DNA from: Betaproteobacteria bacterium
Lineage (GTDB): Bacteria; Pseudomonadota; Gammaproteobacteria; Burkholderiales; Rhodocyclaceae
NCBI GenBank assembly: GCA_028065725.1
Contig: JAPTVL010000213.1
Span: forward strand, 1-6,332
Reading direction: 5' to 3'
DNA length: 6,332 nucleotides
Part shown: piece after piece, positions 1 to 4,430 of the stretch
How positions within the stretch are numbered: position 1 is the stretch's first letter
How the letters are laid out: every line of letters starts with the position of its first letter
Translations under genes and position numbers: made by a program
Notes under the pieces: generated by a model
What the model saw: the letters and a program-made list of their open reading frames with translations, nothing else
Database searches by the model: none
Told to the model about the DNA's origin: nothing

Positions 1-1
1 G

Positions 2-652
2 GAAGTCAACTTCAAGGACGGCAGCGACTTCACGGGCGCAGCCAAAGGATACAGCCTCGCCGCCAAGCTCGGATTCACCTACAGGATCAACGATGCGTTG
101 ACTGTGGGCGGCGTCTACCAGACGGCAGGCAACCTGCCCGATCTGAAGGGCGATGGCTACAAGGTGACGGGCTTCGACATGCCGGCCACGCTGGGTCTCG
201 GTCTTGCCTGGCAGGCGAACGACCGGCTGCTGGTCGCGGCCGACGTCAAGAACGTGATGTGGGGCGACAGCATGAACACCGTGACCATCTACCAGAATGG
301 CACGATGGTCGCGCCGTTCCAGCAGGACTGGGATGACCAGATCGTGCTGTCGCTGGGCCTGGCCTACAAGTTCAACGATGCCTTCACCGGCCGCGTCGGT
401 TATAACCACGCGAAGAATCCGATCCCGGATCAATTCGTCAACTATCTGTGGCCTGCGGTCGTGGAAAATCACTACACGGTGGGCTTCGGTTATGCCTTCA
501 GCAAGCAGTCGCAAGTCAATTTCTGGCTGAGCTATGTCCCCGAAGCGACGGTGACCGGCACGAACCTGCAGACCCCGCCTAACGGCAACGGCGGCATGAC
601 CATCGAACACAACCAGCTGAACCGGCAGCTGATGTACAGCTACACGTTCTGA
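2..652 (+). CDS. OmpP1/FadL-family outer-membrane transporter, C-terminal part
   Basis: The reading frame is open from the left edge to a TGA at 650-652, giving 216 residues; the start lies outside the window. The family forms 14-stranded outer-membrane barrels that let hydrophobic substrates such as long-chain fatty acids or aromatic hydrocarbons cross the outer membrane. The visible part alternates short amphipathic strands with polar turns. It has the family-like segment DVKNVMWGDSM (residues 81-91), glycine/aromatic strands such as VGFGYAF and FWLSYVPEA, and ends in ...YSYTF with a terminal phenylalanine, the C-terminal signature used by the BAM machinery for barrel insertion. It is the only plus-strand gene here, converges on the small exported-protein operon and is followed by a strong terminator. 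Substrate cannot be assigned. The family call is from recognised sequence character, not a search. Confidence 0.85.
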   Translation, partial: EVNFKDGSDFTGAAKGYSLAAKLGFTYRINDALTVGGVYQTAGNLPDLKGDGYKVTGFDMPATLGLGLAWQANDRLLVAADVKNVMWGDSMNTVTIYQNGTMVAPFQQDWDDQIVLSLGLAYKFNDAFTGRVGYNHAKNPIPDQFVNYLWPAVVENHYTVGFGYAFSKQSQVNFWLSYVPEATVTGTNLQTPPNGNGGMTIEHNQLNRQLMYSYTF

Positions 653-672
653 TCGGCTGATTCGATCGCGCC

Positions 673-703
673 AGGCCGGGAGCGCATGCCCCGGCCTTTT
701 TTA
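673..703 (+). terminator. Rho-independent terminator of the FadL-family gene
   Basis: The inverted repeat AGGCCGGG (673-680) / CCCGGCCT (690-697) has a 9-nt loop and runs directly into six Ts (697-702). It begins 20 nt after the stop codon. Read on the minus strand there is no T tract after the stem, so it is a classical terminator only for the plus-strand gene. The convergent lipoprotein gene ends at 717 without an obvious terminator of its own. Confidence 0.9.
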
Positions 704-716
704 TTGGCGAGTCCGA

Positions 717-1091
717 TCATGGTTTTTGCAGGTCTTCGCCGATCTCTTCGATCTTTTCGCCGGCCTGCTCGCGTGCTTCGTCCAGGCTGCGCCCAGCCTC
801 CTGTGCCGGCCCCGGCTCTGCGGCGGCATCGTCAACCCGCTTGCCGGCCGCGTCCTTCGTGTCCTGCATGGCCTGGTCGACCTGCTCGCCCGCTTTCTCG
901 GCAGGGCCTTTGCTGTCGCAGGCGTTGAGGATCAGCAGGCTGGTCAGCAGCGCCAGCACGGCGTGGGAGGCATGCCATGGATGGCTGCGTTTCGATCCGA
1001 TCGGAAGGGCGTGTGGCATCCCGGTTCCGGCGCCGCTCCATTCGTAGAGCCGCATGTGTTCGTCGTCCAGATGATGGGGGGTCGCGCGCAT
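717..1091 (-). CDS. Small predicted lipoprotein with LEA/apolipoprotein-like helical tail
   Basis: This encodes 124 residues. A hydrophobic stretch (residues 44-55, AVLALLTSLLIL) ends in the lipobox-like LNAC with the acylated cysteine at 58. The mature part is about 67 residues, highly charged, rich in Ala, Glu, Asp and Lys, without aromatic residues and with helical periodicity (KAGEQVDQAMQDTKDAAGKR; SLDEAREQAGEKIEEIGEDL). This resembles LEA- or CsbD/YtxH-type stress proteins, but I cannot assign a family. The start at 1091 is chosen because AAGGAG sits 7 nt upstream. That leaves an unusually long, histidine-rich region of about 43 residues before the hydrophobic core. An internal ATG at 1019 would give a more normal signal peptide but has no good ribosome-binding site. 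It is the last gene of the three-gene run, 72 nt after the BON protein. Probable location is the outer membrane, periplasmic face. Confidence 0.75.
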   Translation of the reverse strand: MRATPHHLDDEHMRLYEWSGAGTGMPHALPIGSKRSHPWHASHAVLALLTSLLILNACDSKGPAEKAGEQVDQAMQDTKDAAGKRVDDAAAEPGPAQEAGRSLDEAREQAGEKIEEIGEDLQKP

Positions 1092-1118
1092 ATCAATTCT
1101 CCTTGCGGGTTGGGTCGA

Positions 1119-1144
1119 CCGGCCGCGGCGACCGCCACAGCCGG
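1119..1144 (-). other. Short nested hairpin between BON and lipoprotein genes
   Basis: In the 72-nt gap the outer arms CCGGC (1119-1123) and GCCGG (1140-1144) enclose the inner arms GGCG (1127-1130) and CGCC (1133-1136). No T tract follows on the minus strand, so it is not a clear terminator. It may limit read-through or protect the upstream mRNA. In DNA this GC-rich it may also be chance. Confidence 0.3.
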
Positions 1145-1163
1145 CCAGGTCGCAGACGTAGCG

Positions 1164-1652
1164 TTAACGCTTGATCTCTAGCGCGTTCCTGACCCCCTTC
1201 ACGCCTTCCACGCTGAGCGCGATTTTCTCGGCCTGGGCGATCTGCGCCGGCGTGTTGACCCAGCCGGCGAGCTGGACCATGCCCTTGTGGGTTTCCACGT
1301 TCACGTCCAGCCCCTTCACGCCTTCGTCTTTCAGAATCAGCGTCTTGACCTTGGCGGTAATCCAGGCGTCATCGATGTATTTGTCGGCCTTGATGCGATC
1401 GTTGTTGGCAACGGCCTTGGTGTATTCGTCGCGGCTGAGCCGCCGGTCGCGGTTTGCGTCGCCCTCGTGGAACGCCTGTTCAGCGCCCCCTTTTTCCTGA
1501 AACTCCTGCAGGCTGACCATGTTGTCGCCATTGCTGTCCGCGTTCAGGAAGCTGGGCATCACCATGGGGGTGGCCAGGGCCGCGGTGGCGGTGAAAGCGC
1601 CCAGGGCGCCAGCGAGCGCCAGATTCAGCAAGCAACGGTTGAGGTGTTTCAT
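1164..1652 (-). CDS. Exported EF-hand / BON-domain fusion protein
   Basis: This encodes 162 residues from the ATG at 1652, preceded by CAGGAG 6 nt upstream. An in-frame ATG nine codons earlier lacks this support. A Sec signal peptide is followed by a likely cleavage after ALA at residue 27. Two EF-hand loops follow: residues 39-50 (D39, N41, D43, S47, E50) and 65-76 (D65, N67, D69, S73, E76), which together should bind Ca2+. The C-terminal part (about 90-162) is a BON domain with the typical pattern WITAKVKTLIL...VNVETHKGMVQLAGWV...A...A..VEGVKGVRNAL. BON domains occur in OsmY-like periplasmic proteins and are thought to bind membranes or phospholipid surfaces. The likely role is a calcium-responsive periplasmic or membrane-surface protein; that function is inferred. 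The EF-hand half closely parallels the gene just upstream (44-nt gap), pointing to duplication followed by fusion. Confidence 0.88.
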   Translation of the reverse strand: MKHLNRCLLNLALAGALGAFTATAALATPMVMPSFLNADSNGDNMVSLQEFQEKGGAEQAFHEGDANRDRRLSRDEYTKAVANNDRIKADKYIDDAWITAKVKTLILKDEGVKGLDVNVETHKGMVQLAGWVNTPAQIAQAEKIALSVEGVKGVRNALEIKR

Positions 1653-1696
1653 GTTGATCTCCTGATAAGGGTTTAACACATTGAATGCTCAAGCAG

Positions 1697-1975
1697 TCAG
1701 TAGCGTTTGGTGCTGGGCTTGCCTGGCCTGGAGAATTCATCGTTGCTCAGGCTCTTGTCCTGGTTGGCGTCAGTTTCAGCGAAGACCTGTTCCTGGCCCC
1801 CCTGAGCCTTGAATTCCTCCAGGCTGATCTTGCCGTCGCCGTTGCTGTCGAAGCTTTTGAAGCCGGATGCGCCCGCGGTGGTGCCCGGCATGGACTGGGC
1901 CAAGGCAGATGCCGAGGCGGCGCTCAGTAGACCGGCAAACGTGAGGGCCAGGAAGTTGGGGTGTATGGATTTCAT
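1697..1975 (-). CDS. Exported small EF-hand calcium-binding protein
   Basis: This encodes 92 residues. The ATG at 1975 has a strong AAGGAG 6 nt upstream. A Sec signal peptide (hydrophobic core FLALTFAGLLSAASASALA) is probably cut after residue 26 (ALA|Q). The mature protein is about 66 residues with two EF-hand loops: residues 43-54 (D43, N45, D47, K49, S51, E54) and 69-80 (D69, N71, D73, S75, S77, E80). They are separated by the same 26-residue start-to-start spacing as in the next gene. The tail is basic (SRPGKPSTKRY). The predicted role is periplasmic Ca2+ binding or buffering, or Ca2+-dependent interaction with a partner; no enzyme motif is visible. It is the first gene of the minus-strand run and lies directly below a predicted sigma-54 promoter with GlrR-type upstream sites. 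Its product family is clear but its biological role is unknown. Confidence 0.88.
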   Translation of the reverse strand: MKSIHPNFLALTFAGLLSAASASALAQSMPGTTAGASGFKSFDSNGDGKISLEEFKAQGGQEQVFAETDANQDKSLSNDEFSRPGKPSTKRY

Positions 1976-2032
1976 GTTTAGCTCCTTAAGGATTGAGTCA
2001 TTACGAATGCAGATGCACCCGTGGAGGTACGT

Positions 2033-2048
2033 AGCGACGGCCGTGCCA
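2033..2048 (-). promoter_or_regulatory. Sigma-54 (-24/-12) promoter of the EF-hand/BON/lipoprotein run
   Basis: Read on the minus strand the sequence is TGGCACG-GCCG-TCGCT, against the RpoN consensus TGGCACG-N4-TTGCW, so 11 of 12 defined positions match. The invariant GG (2047-2046) and GC (2035-2034) are separated by the required 10 nt. The predicted transcript start is near 2022, which leaves a leader of about 47 nt before the strong ribosome-binding site at 1975. No sigma-70 -10 element is evident nearby. Because sigma-54 promoters need an NtrC-type activator, the two GlrR-type sites upstream fit well. Confidence 0.75.
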
Positions 2049-2060
2049 GCTCCGTTTTTG

Positions 2061-2076
2061 TCAATGAGTTCATTGA
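2061..2076. repeat. 7-2-7 inverted repeat between promoter and enhancer sites; weak IHF-like match
   Basis: TCAATGA (2061-2067) and TCATTGA (2070-2076) form perfect arms around GT. The repeat is centred about 46 bp upstream of the predicted transcript start, between the sigma-54 promoter and the GlrR-type sites. A 13-mer at 2059-2071 matches the IHF consensus WATCAA-N4-TTR with two mismatches. It could be an IHF site that bends DNA to bring the activator to the polymerase, or an operator for an unidentified dimeric regulator. Confidence 0.4.
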
Positions 2077-2132
2077 GTTAAAAGCGCCTGCCAGGCTGGG
2101 TAGCGCGGTGGCCTGGCGTTTGGACGGGTATT

Positions 2133-2150
2133 TGTCTCCTGATGGCGACA
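2133..2150 (-). promoter_or_regulatory. GlrR-type upstream activating site A (TGTC-N10-GACA)
   Basis: TGTC (2133-2136) and GACA (2147-2150) are separated by exactly 10 nt, an exact match to the site known for enterobacterial GlrR upstream of glmY. The centre is about 120 bp upstream of the predicted sigma-54 start, a normal enhancer distance. Its sequence fits the shared pattern TTTGTCnnCTGnnGGCGACA with site B. Confidence 0.75.
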
Positions 2151-2195
2151 AAAATGGTTGGTGTTTCACAGCACATTGTTTTTATTGAATTGTTT

Positions 2196-2213
2196 TGTCG
2201 TCTGTCGGCGACA
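2196..2213 (-). promoter_or_regulatory. GlrR-type upstream activating site B (TGTC-N10-GACA)
   Basis: TGTC (2196-2199) and GACA (2210-2213) are separated by exactly 10 nt. The centre is 63 bp (about six helical turns) upstream of site A and about 182 bp upstream of the predicted start, so both sites face the same side of the DNA. An internal TGTCG-G-CGACA palindrome (2203-2213) overlaps the right half and is an alternative reading of the site. Confidence 0.72.
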
Positions 2214-2241
2214 TCGGCATTTTTCTGCCTGAAAAAAGAGC

Positions 2242-2265
2242 AAAAAAATGGGAGCCAAGGCTCCC
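2242..2265 (-). terminator. Rho-independent terminator of the DUF1328 gene
   Basis: On the minus strand GGGAGCC-TT-GGCTCCC (2265-2250; a 6-bp stem with a 4-nt loop is equally possible) is followed by A and then seven Ts (2248-2242). It begins 15 nt after the DUF1328 stop codon. It separates that gene from the EF-hand run and supports independent transcription of the two units. Confidence 0.92.
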
Positions 2266-2280
2266 CGGATCGCGACAGAC

Positions 2281-2448
2281 TTAAACCGTCGGCGGGCGGC
2301 GGCCGGTGACCAGCAGTACCAGAAACAGCACCAGACCGACGACAAACAGCACCTTGGCGAACCCGGCGGCGGTGCCCGCTATGCCGGCGAAGCCGAAAAT
2401 CCCGGCGATGATGGCAACGATCAGAAATGTAATGGCCCATCCAAACAT
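2281..2448 (-). CDS. DUF1328 (YtjA-type) small inner-membrane protein
   Basis: This encodes 55 residues, the usual length of this family of about 55 residues. Two membrane segments (about residues 3-24 and 31-48) are joined by the glycine-rich turn [13 protein letters not shown], and the protein ends in a short basic tail (GRRPPTV). The pattern [20 protein letters not shown] is typical of the family. The start at 2448 is chosen because AAGGAG lies 6 nt upstream. The frame extends farther upstream, but that part covers the predicted promoter and has no family resemblance. The molecular function of DUF1328 proteins is unknown; in proteobacteria they often occur among stress- and envelope-related genes. 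It has its own sigma-54 promoter and terminator, so it appears to be a single-gene unit next to glrR. Confidence 0.93.
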   Translation of the reverse strand: MFGWAITFLIVAIIAGIFGFAGIAGTAAGFAKVLFVVGLVLFLVLLVTGRRPPTV

Positions 2449-2500
2449 GGTGTTCTCCTTGCAGGGTTGATAAACGCACGCTTTGTCACACCTCCTCCCT

Positions 2501-2516
2501 TGCAGGGGATGTGCCA
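2501..2516 (-). promoter_or_regulatory. Sigma-54 (-24/-12) promoter of the DUF1328 gene
   Basis: On the minus strand the sequence is TGGCACA-TCCC-CTGCA, matching TGGCACR-N4-TTGCW at 11 of 12 defined positions. The GG (2515-2514) and GC (2503-2502) are 10 nt apart as required. The predicted start near 2490 leaves a leader of about 42 nt. It is nearly the same arrangement as at the EF-hand promoter 468 bp away. Confidence 0.75.
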
Positions 2517-2535
2517 GATGAACAATGTGCTTTTG

Positions 2536-2548
2536 AATCAAGCCCATG
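2536..2548. promoter_or_regulatory. IHF-like site between promoter and upstream site
   Basis: AATCAA-GCCC-ATG matches the IHF consensus WATCAA-N4-TTR with a single mismatch and has a T tract beside it. Its centre is about 52 bp upstream of the predicted transcript start, between the -24 element and the GlrR-like site at 2591-2608. That is where IHF bends DNA in many sigma-54 systems. The consensus is loose, so confidence is moderate. Confidence 0.45.
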
Positions 2549-2559
2549 GATTCCATGGG
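2543..2559 (-). other. 7-bp perfect hairpin downstream of glrR
   Basis: CCCATGG (2543-2549) and CCATGGG (2553-2559) flank a 3-nt loop, about 50 nt after the glrR stop. No clear T tract follows on the minus strand. It may be a weak or Rho-assisted end of the glrKR transcript. It overlaps the IHF-like sequence, so only one of the two roles may be real. Confidence 0.4.
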
Positions 2560-2590
2560 GGCGGCAGGGGCCAGCGCAGTGGACGCCAGA

Positions 2591-2608
2591 CGTCGCCTGT
2601 GCCCGACG
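2591..2608 (-). promoter_or_regulatory. Variant GlrR-type upstream site C (CGTC-N10-GACG)
   Basis: CGTC (2591-2594) and GACG (2605-2608) are exactly 10 nt apart. The two changes from TGTC-N10-GACA are symmetric, so dyad symmetry is kept. The inner CTG found in sites A and B is also present. The centre is about 110 bp upstream of the predicted DUF1328 start. It is the weakest of the three sites and rests partly on its position. Confidence 0.5.
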
Positions 2609-2610
2609 CA

Positions 2611-3963
2611 TCAGTCGGTTTCGTTGCGATCCTTGAACAGCGCGGGGGTGAGGCCGTGGCGTTGCAGCAGCCGGTACACCTCGGTGCGGTTGCGTCCGGC
2701 CAGCCGGGCCACTTCGCTGACCTGGCCGCGGGTGAGCTTGAGCAGCGTGATGAGATAGTCGCGTTCGAAGGCGTTGCGTGCCTCGGCCAGCGGCTGGATC
2801 TCGGCGGGCTTGTCGCGCAGCGCGCGCGCCACCAGGCTGGCCGGGATGGTGGTCGTGGTGCACAGCGCGACGCATTGCTCAAGCACGTTGTTCAGCTGGC
2901 GGATATTGCCCGGCCAGTCGGCCGCCACCAGCATGTCCAGCGCGTCGGGGGCAAAACCGTGGATGCGGCGCTTGTATTTTTCCGTCAGGACGCCGAGGAA
3001 GTGCCGGGCCAGCAGCGGAATGTCTTCGCGCCGCTCGCGCAGCGGCGGCAGCGTCAGGGTGACCACGTTGAGGCGGTAATACAGGTCTTCGCGGAATTCG
3101 CCGCCGACGATCGCCTCCTCCAGATTGCGGTGGGTGGCCGACAGGATGCGCACGTCGACGGGGCGCGTTTCGGTCGCGCCGACCGGCCGCACCTCGCCTT
3201 CCTGCAGCACCCGCAGCAGCTTGACCTGCAGCGGCGCGGGCATGTCGCCGATCTCGTCGAGGAACACGGTGCCGCCCTCGGCGCTGAGGAACAGGCCGGC
3301 ATGGTCGCGCCCCGCGCCGGTGAACGCGCCTTTCACGTGGCCGAACAGTTCCGATTCGAGCAGTTCGGCCGGAATCGCGCCGCAGTTGATCGCGACGAAG
3401 GGCTTGGCGCGGCGCGGGCTGGCGCGGTGGATCGCGCGGGCCAGCAGTTCCTTGCCGGTGCCCGATTCGCCCTGGATCAGCAAGGATGCCTCGCTTTGTG
3501 CAGCCAGCCGTACTTCGGCCAGCAGCGCTTCCATCACCGGGCTGGCGGTGACGATTTCGTTGCGCCAGCTGTCGTCGCCCGCATCGTAGCCGCTGCCGGC
3601 GAGCCGGGTGGCGCGCTTCAGGAGGTCGATCAGCGTGGAGGCATCGTAGGGCTTGGTCAGATAGCCGAACAGCCCACCCTGGGTGGCGGCCACTGCGTCC
3701 GGAATGGTGCCGTGCGCCGTCAGCACGATCACCGGCAGCGCCGGGTCGCGCGCATGGATGGCGCGAAACAGCGCCATGCCGTCCATGCCCGCCATCTGCA
3801 TGTCGGTCAGCACGGCGTCGGGGCGGGCCAGCGCCAGTTGCGTCAGTGCCGCCTCGCCGCTGTCGACCGCTTCGACCTTGTATCCGTTGGCCTCCAGCCG
3901 CAGCGTGATCAGCTCGCGCAGCGCCGCATCGTCGTCCACCACCAGAATGCACGGTTTTTTCAT
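2611..3963 (-). CDS. glrR: GlrR (QseF) sigma-54-dependent response regulator
   Basis: This encodes 450 residues, full length for the family. The receiver domain (about 4-118) has the acidic pair D10/D11, phosphoacceptor D54, T82 and K104. The AAA+ sigma-54 interaction domain (about 138-365) shows Walker A GESGTGKE (165-172), the sigma-54-contacting loop GAFTGA (212-217), Walker B GTVFLDE (231-237) and WPGNIRQLNN near its end, where most relatives have VREL. The C-terminal Fis-type helix-turn-helix (about 414-434) contains LAGRNRTEVYRLLQRHGL, which strongly resembles GlrR rather than NtrC. The phosphorylated protein should form a hexamer at enhancer sites and drive sigma-54 RNA polymerase. The ATG at 3963 overlaps the stop of the lipoprotein gene (ATGA), giving translational coupling. 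In enterobacteria GlrR activates the sRNA gene glmY and an rpoE promoter. Here the nearest candidate targets are the DUF1328 gene and the EF-hand run. Confidence 0.95.
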   Translation of the reverse strand: MKKPCILVVDDDAALRELITLRLEANGYKVEAVDSGEAALTQLALARPDAVLTDMQMAGMDGMALFRAIHARDPALPVIVLTAHGTIPDAVAATQGGLFGYLTKPYDASTLIDLLKRATRLAGSGYDAGDDSWRNEIVTASPVMEALLAEVRLAAQSEASLLIQGESGTGKELLARAIHRASPRRAKPFVAINCGAIPAELLESELFGHVKGAFTGAGRDHAGLFLSAEGGTVFLDEIGDMPAPLQVKLLRVLQEGEVRPVGATETRPVDVRILSATHRNLEEAIVGGEFREDLYYRLNVVTLTLPPLRERREDIPLLARHFLGVLTEKYKRRIHGFAPDALDMLVAADWPGNIRQLNNVLEQCVALCTTTTIPASLVARALRDKPAEIQPLAEARNAFERDYLITLLKLTRGQVSEVARLAGRNRTEVYRLLQRHGLTPALFKDRNETD

Positions 3964-4430
3964 GGGGCTTTCGGCAATCCGTTGCGCTGCTGGAGGGATT
4001 TTTCAAGCGCCTTGATCTGATCGAGCTTGTCCTGCAGTTCCTGCGTGCGCGCAGTCTGCTGCCTGAGTTCGATGCGCGACTTGAGTGACTTTTTCAGCAG
4101 GTCGAGCAGCGCCTGCGCACGCGTGTCGCCGTCGGCCATTGCGTTGAGGCTCTTGAGGCTGCGCTCGAGCGCTTCCATGCTGTCCTCGCGTTCGAGCAGC
4201 GCAGCGAGCTGAAAACGCTGCATGTCGTCGAGGCGACGTTCGCCTTCCAGCCCGGTCAATTCGCGCCGGCGCTGCTCGGTTGTCAGCGCCGTCACACGTG
4301 ACAGTTCGCCCAGCATCACCGACGCGTCGAGTTTGGGCGGGGGGGCGAAAGTGGCCGGTCGCTCGACCGGGGCGGCACAGGCACCCAGCATCAGCAACAG
4401 TCCGGCTACAAAATAAGATTTCAGGGTCAT
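3960..4430 (-). CDS. QseG/YfhG-like lipoprotein between glrK and glrR
   Basis: This encodes 156 residues. The signal peptide SYFVAGLLLMLGAC has a clear lipobox (LGAC, cysteine 18). A proline-rich linker and a long helical, charged region follow, with a likely coiled coil over about residues 110-150 (LLDLLKKSLKSRIELRQQ...LQDKLDQIKALEKSLQQ). In enterobacteria the gene in this position, qseG/yfhG, encodes an outer-membrane lipoprotein needed for signalling by the GlrK/QseE kinase. Position and architecture support the same role here, although the protein is shorter (E. coli QseG is about 237 residues) and direct sequence similarity is modest. The start at 4430 is set by the lipoprotein signal and by the ATGA overlap with the glrK stop. 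The frame remains open upstream as a shadow of glrK. The stop overlaps the glrR start in the same way. No strong ribosome-binding site is seen, consistent with coupling. Confidence 0.85.
   Translation of the reverse strand: MTLKSYFVAGLLLMLGACAAPVERPATFAPPPKLDASVMLGELSRVTALTTEQRRRELTGLEGERRLDDMQRFQLAALLEREDSMEALERSLKSLNAMADGDTRAQALLDLLKKSLKSRIELRQQTARTQELQDKLDQIKALEKSLQQRNGLPKAP

Larger units (their letters stand above)
1976..2280. other. Regulatory intergenic region upstream of EF-hand operon
   Basis: These 305 bp hold no credible gene. From the EF-hand gene outward they contain a ribosome-binding site, a leader of about 47 nt, a sigma-54 promoter, a 7-2-7 inverted repeat, two exact TGTC-N10-GACA sites and the terminator of the DUF1328 gene. 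The stretch around 2170-2200 is markedly AT-rich compared with its surroundings. Small open frames crossing it show no coding character. Confidence 0.8.

Noticed and set aside
2059..2064. TTGACA on the minus strand as a sigma-70 -35 box for the EF-hand run
   Set aside because: No acceptable -10 hexamer lies 16-18 bp downstream; the position 17 bp away reads GCCGTC.
2449..2556. 36-codon N-terminal extension of the DUF1328 gene
   Set aside because: It covers the ribosome-binding site and the sigma-54 promoter, and family members begin at the MFGWA methionine.
2603..2618. CCGAC-N6-GTCGG dyad at the glrR stop codon
   Set aside because: It is a short 5-bp stem with no T tract, overlapping both the coding end and site C, and is readily expected by chance in this GC content.
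2879..4006. Minus-strand 375-codon frame overlapping glrR
   Set aside because: It is the same DNA as glrR in another frame; the product is Arg/Gly/Ala-rich with no motif, whereas the glrR frame has every catalytic motif intact.
2248..4020. Long plus-strand open frame of 590 codons opposite glrR
   Set aside because: It is antisense to a fully recognisable GlrR. Its translation is low-complexity in Gln, Arg, Gly and Ala without domains, typical of a GC-rich shadow frame, and it also crosses the promoter region and the DUF1328 gene.
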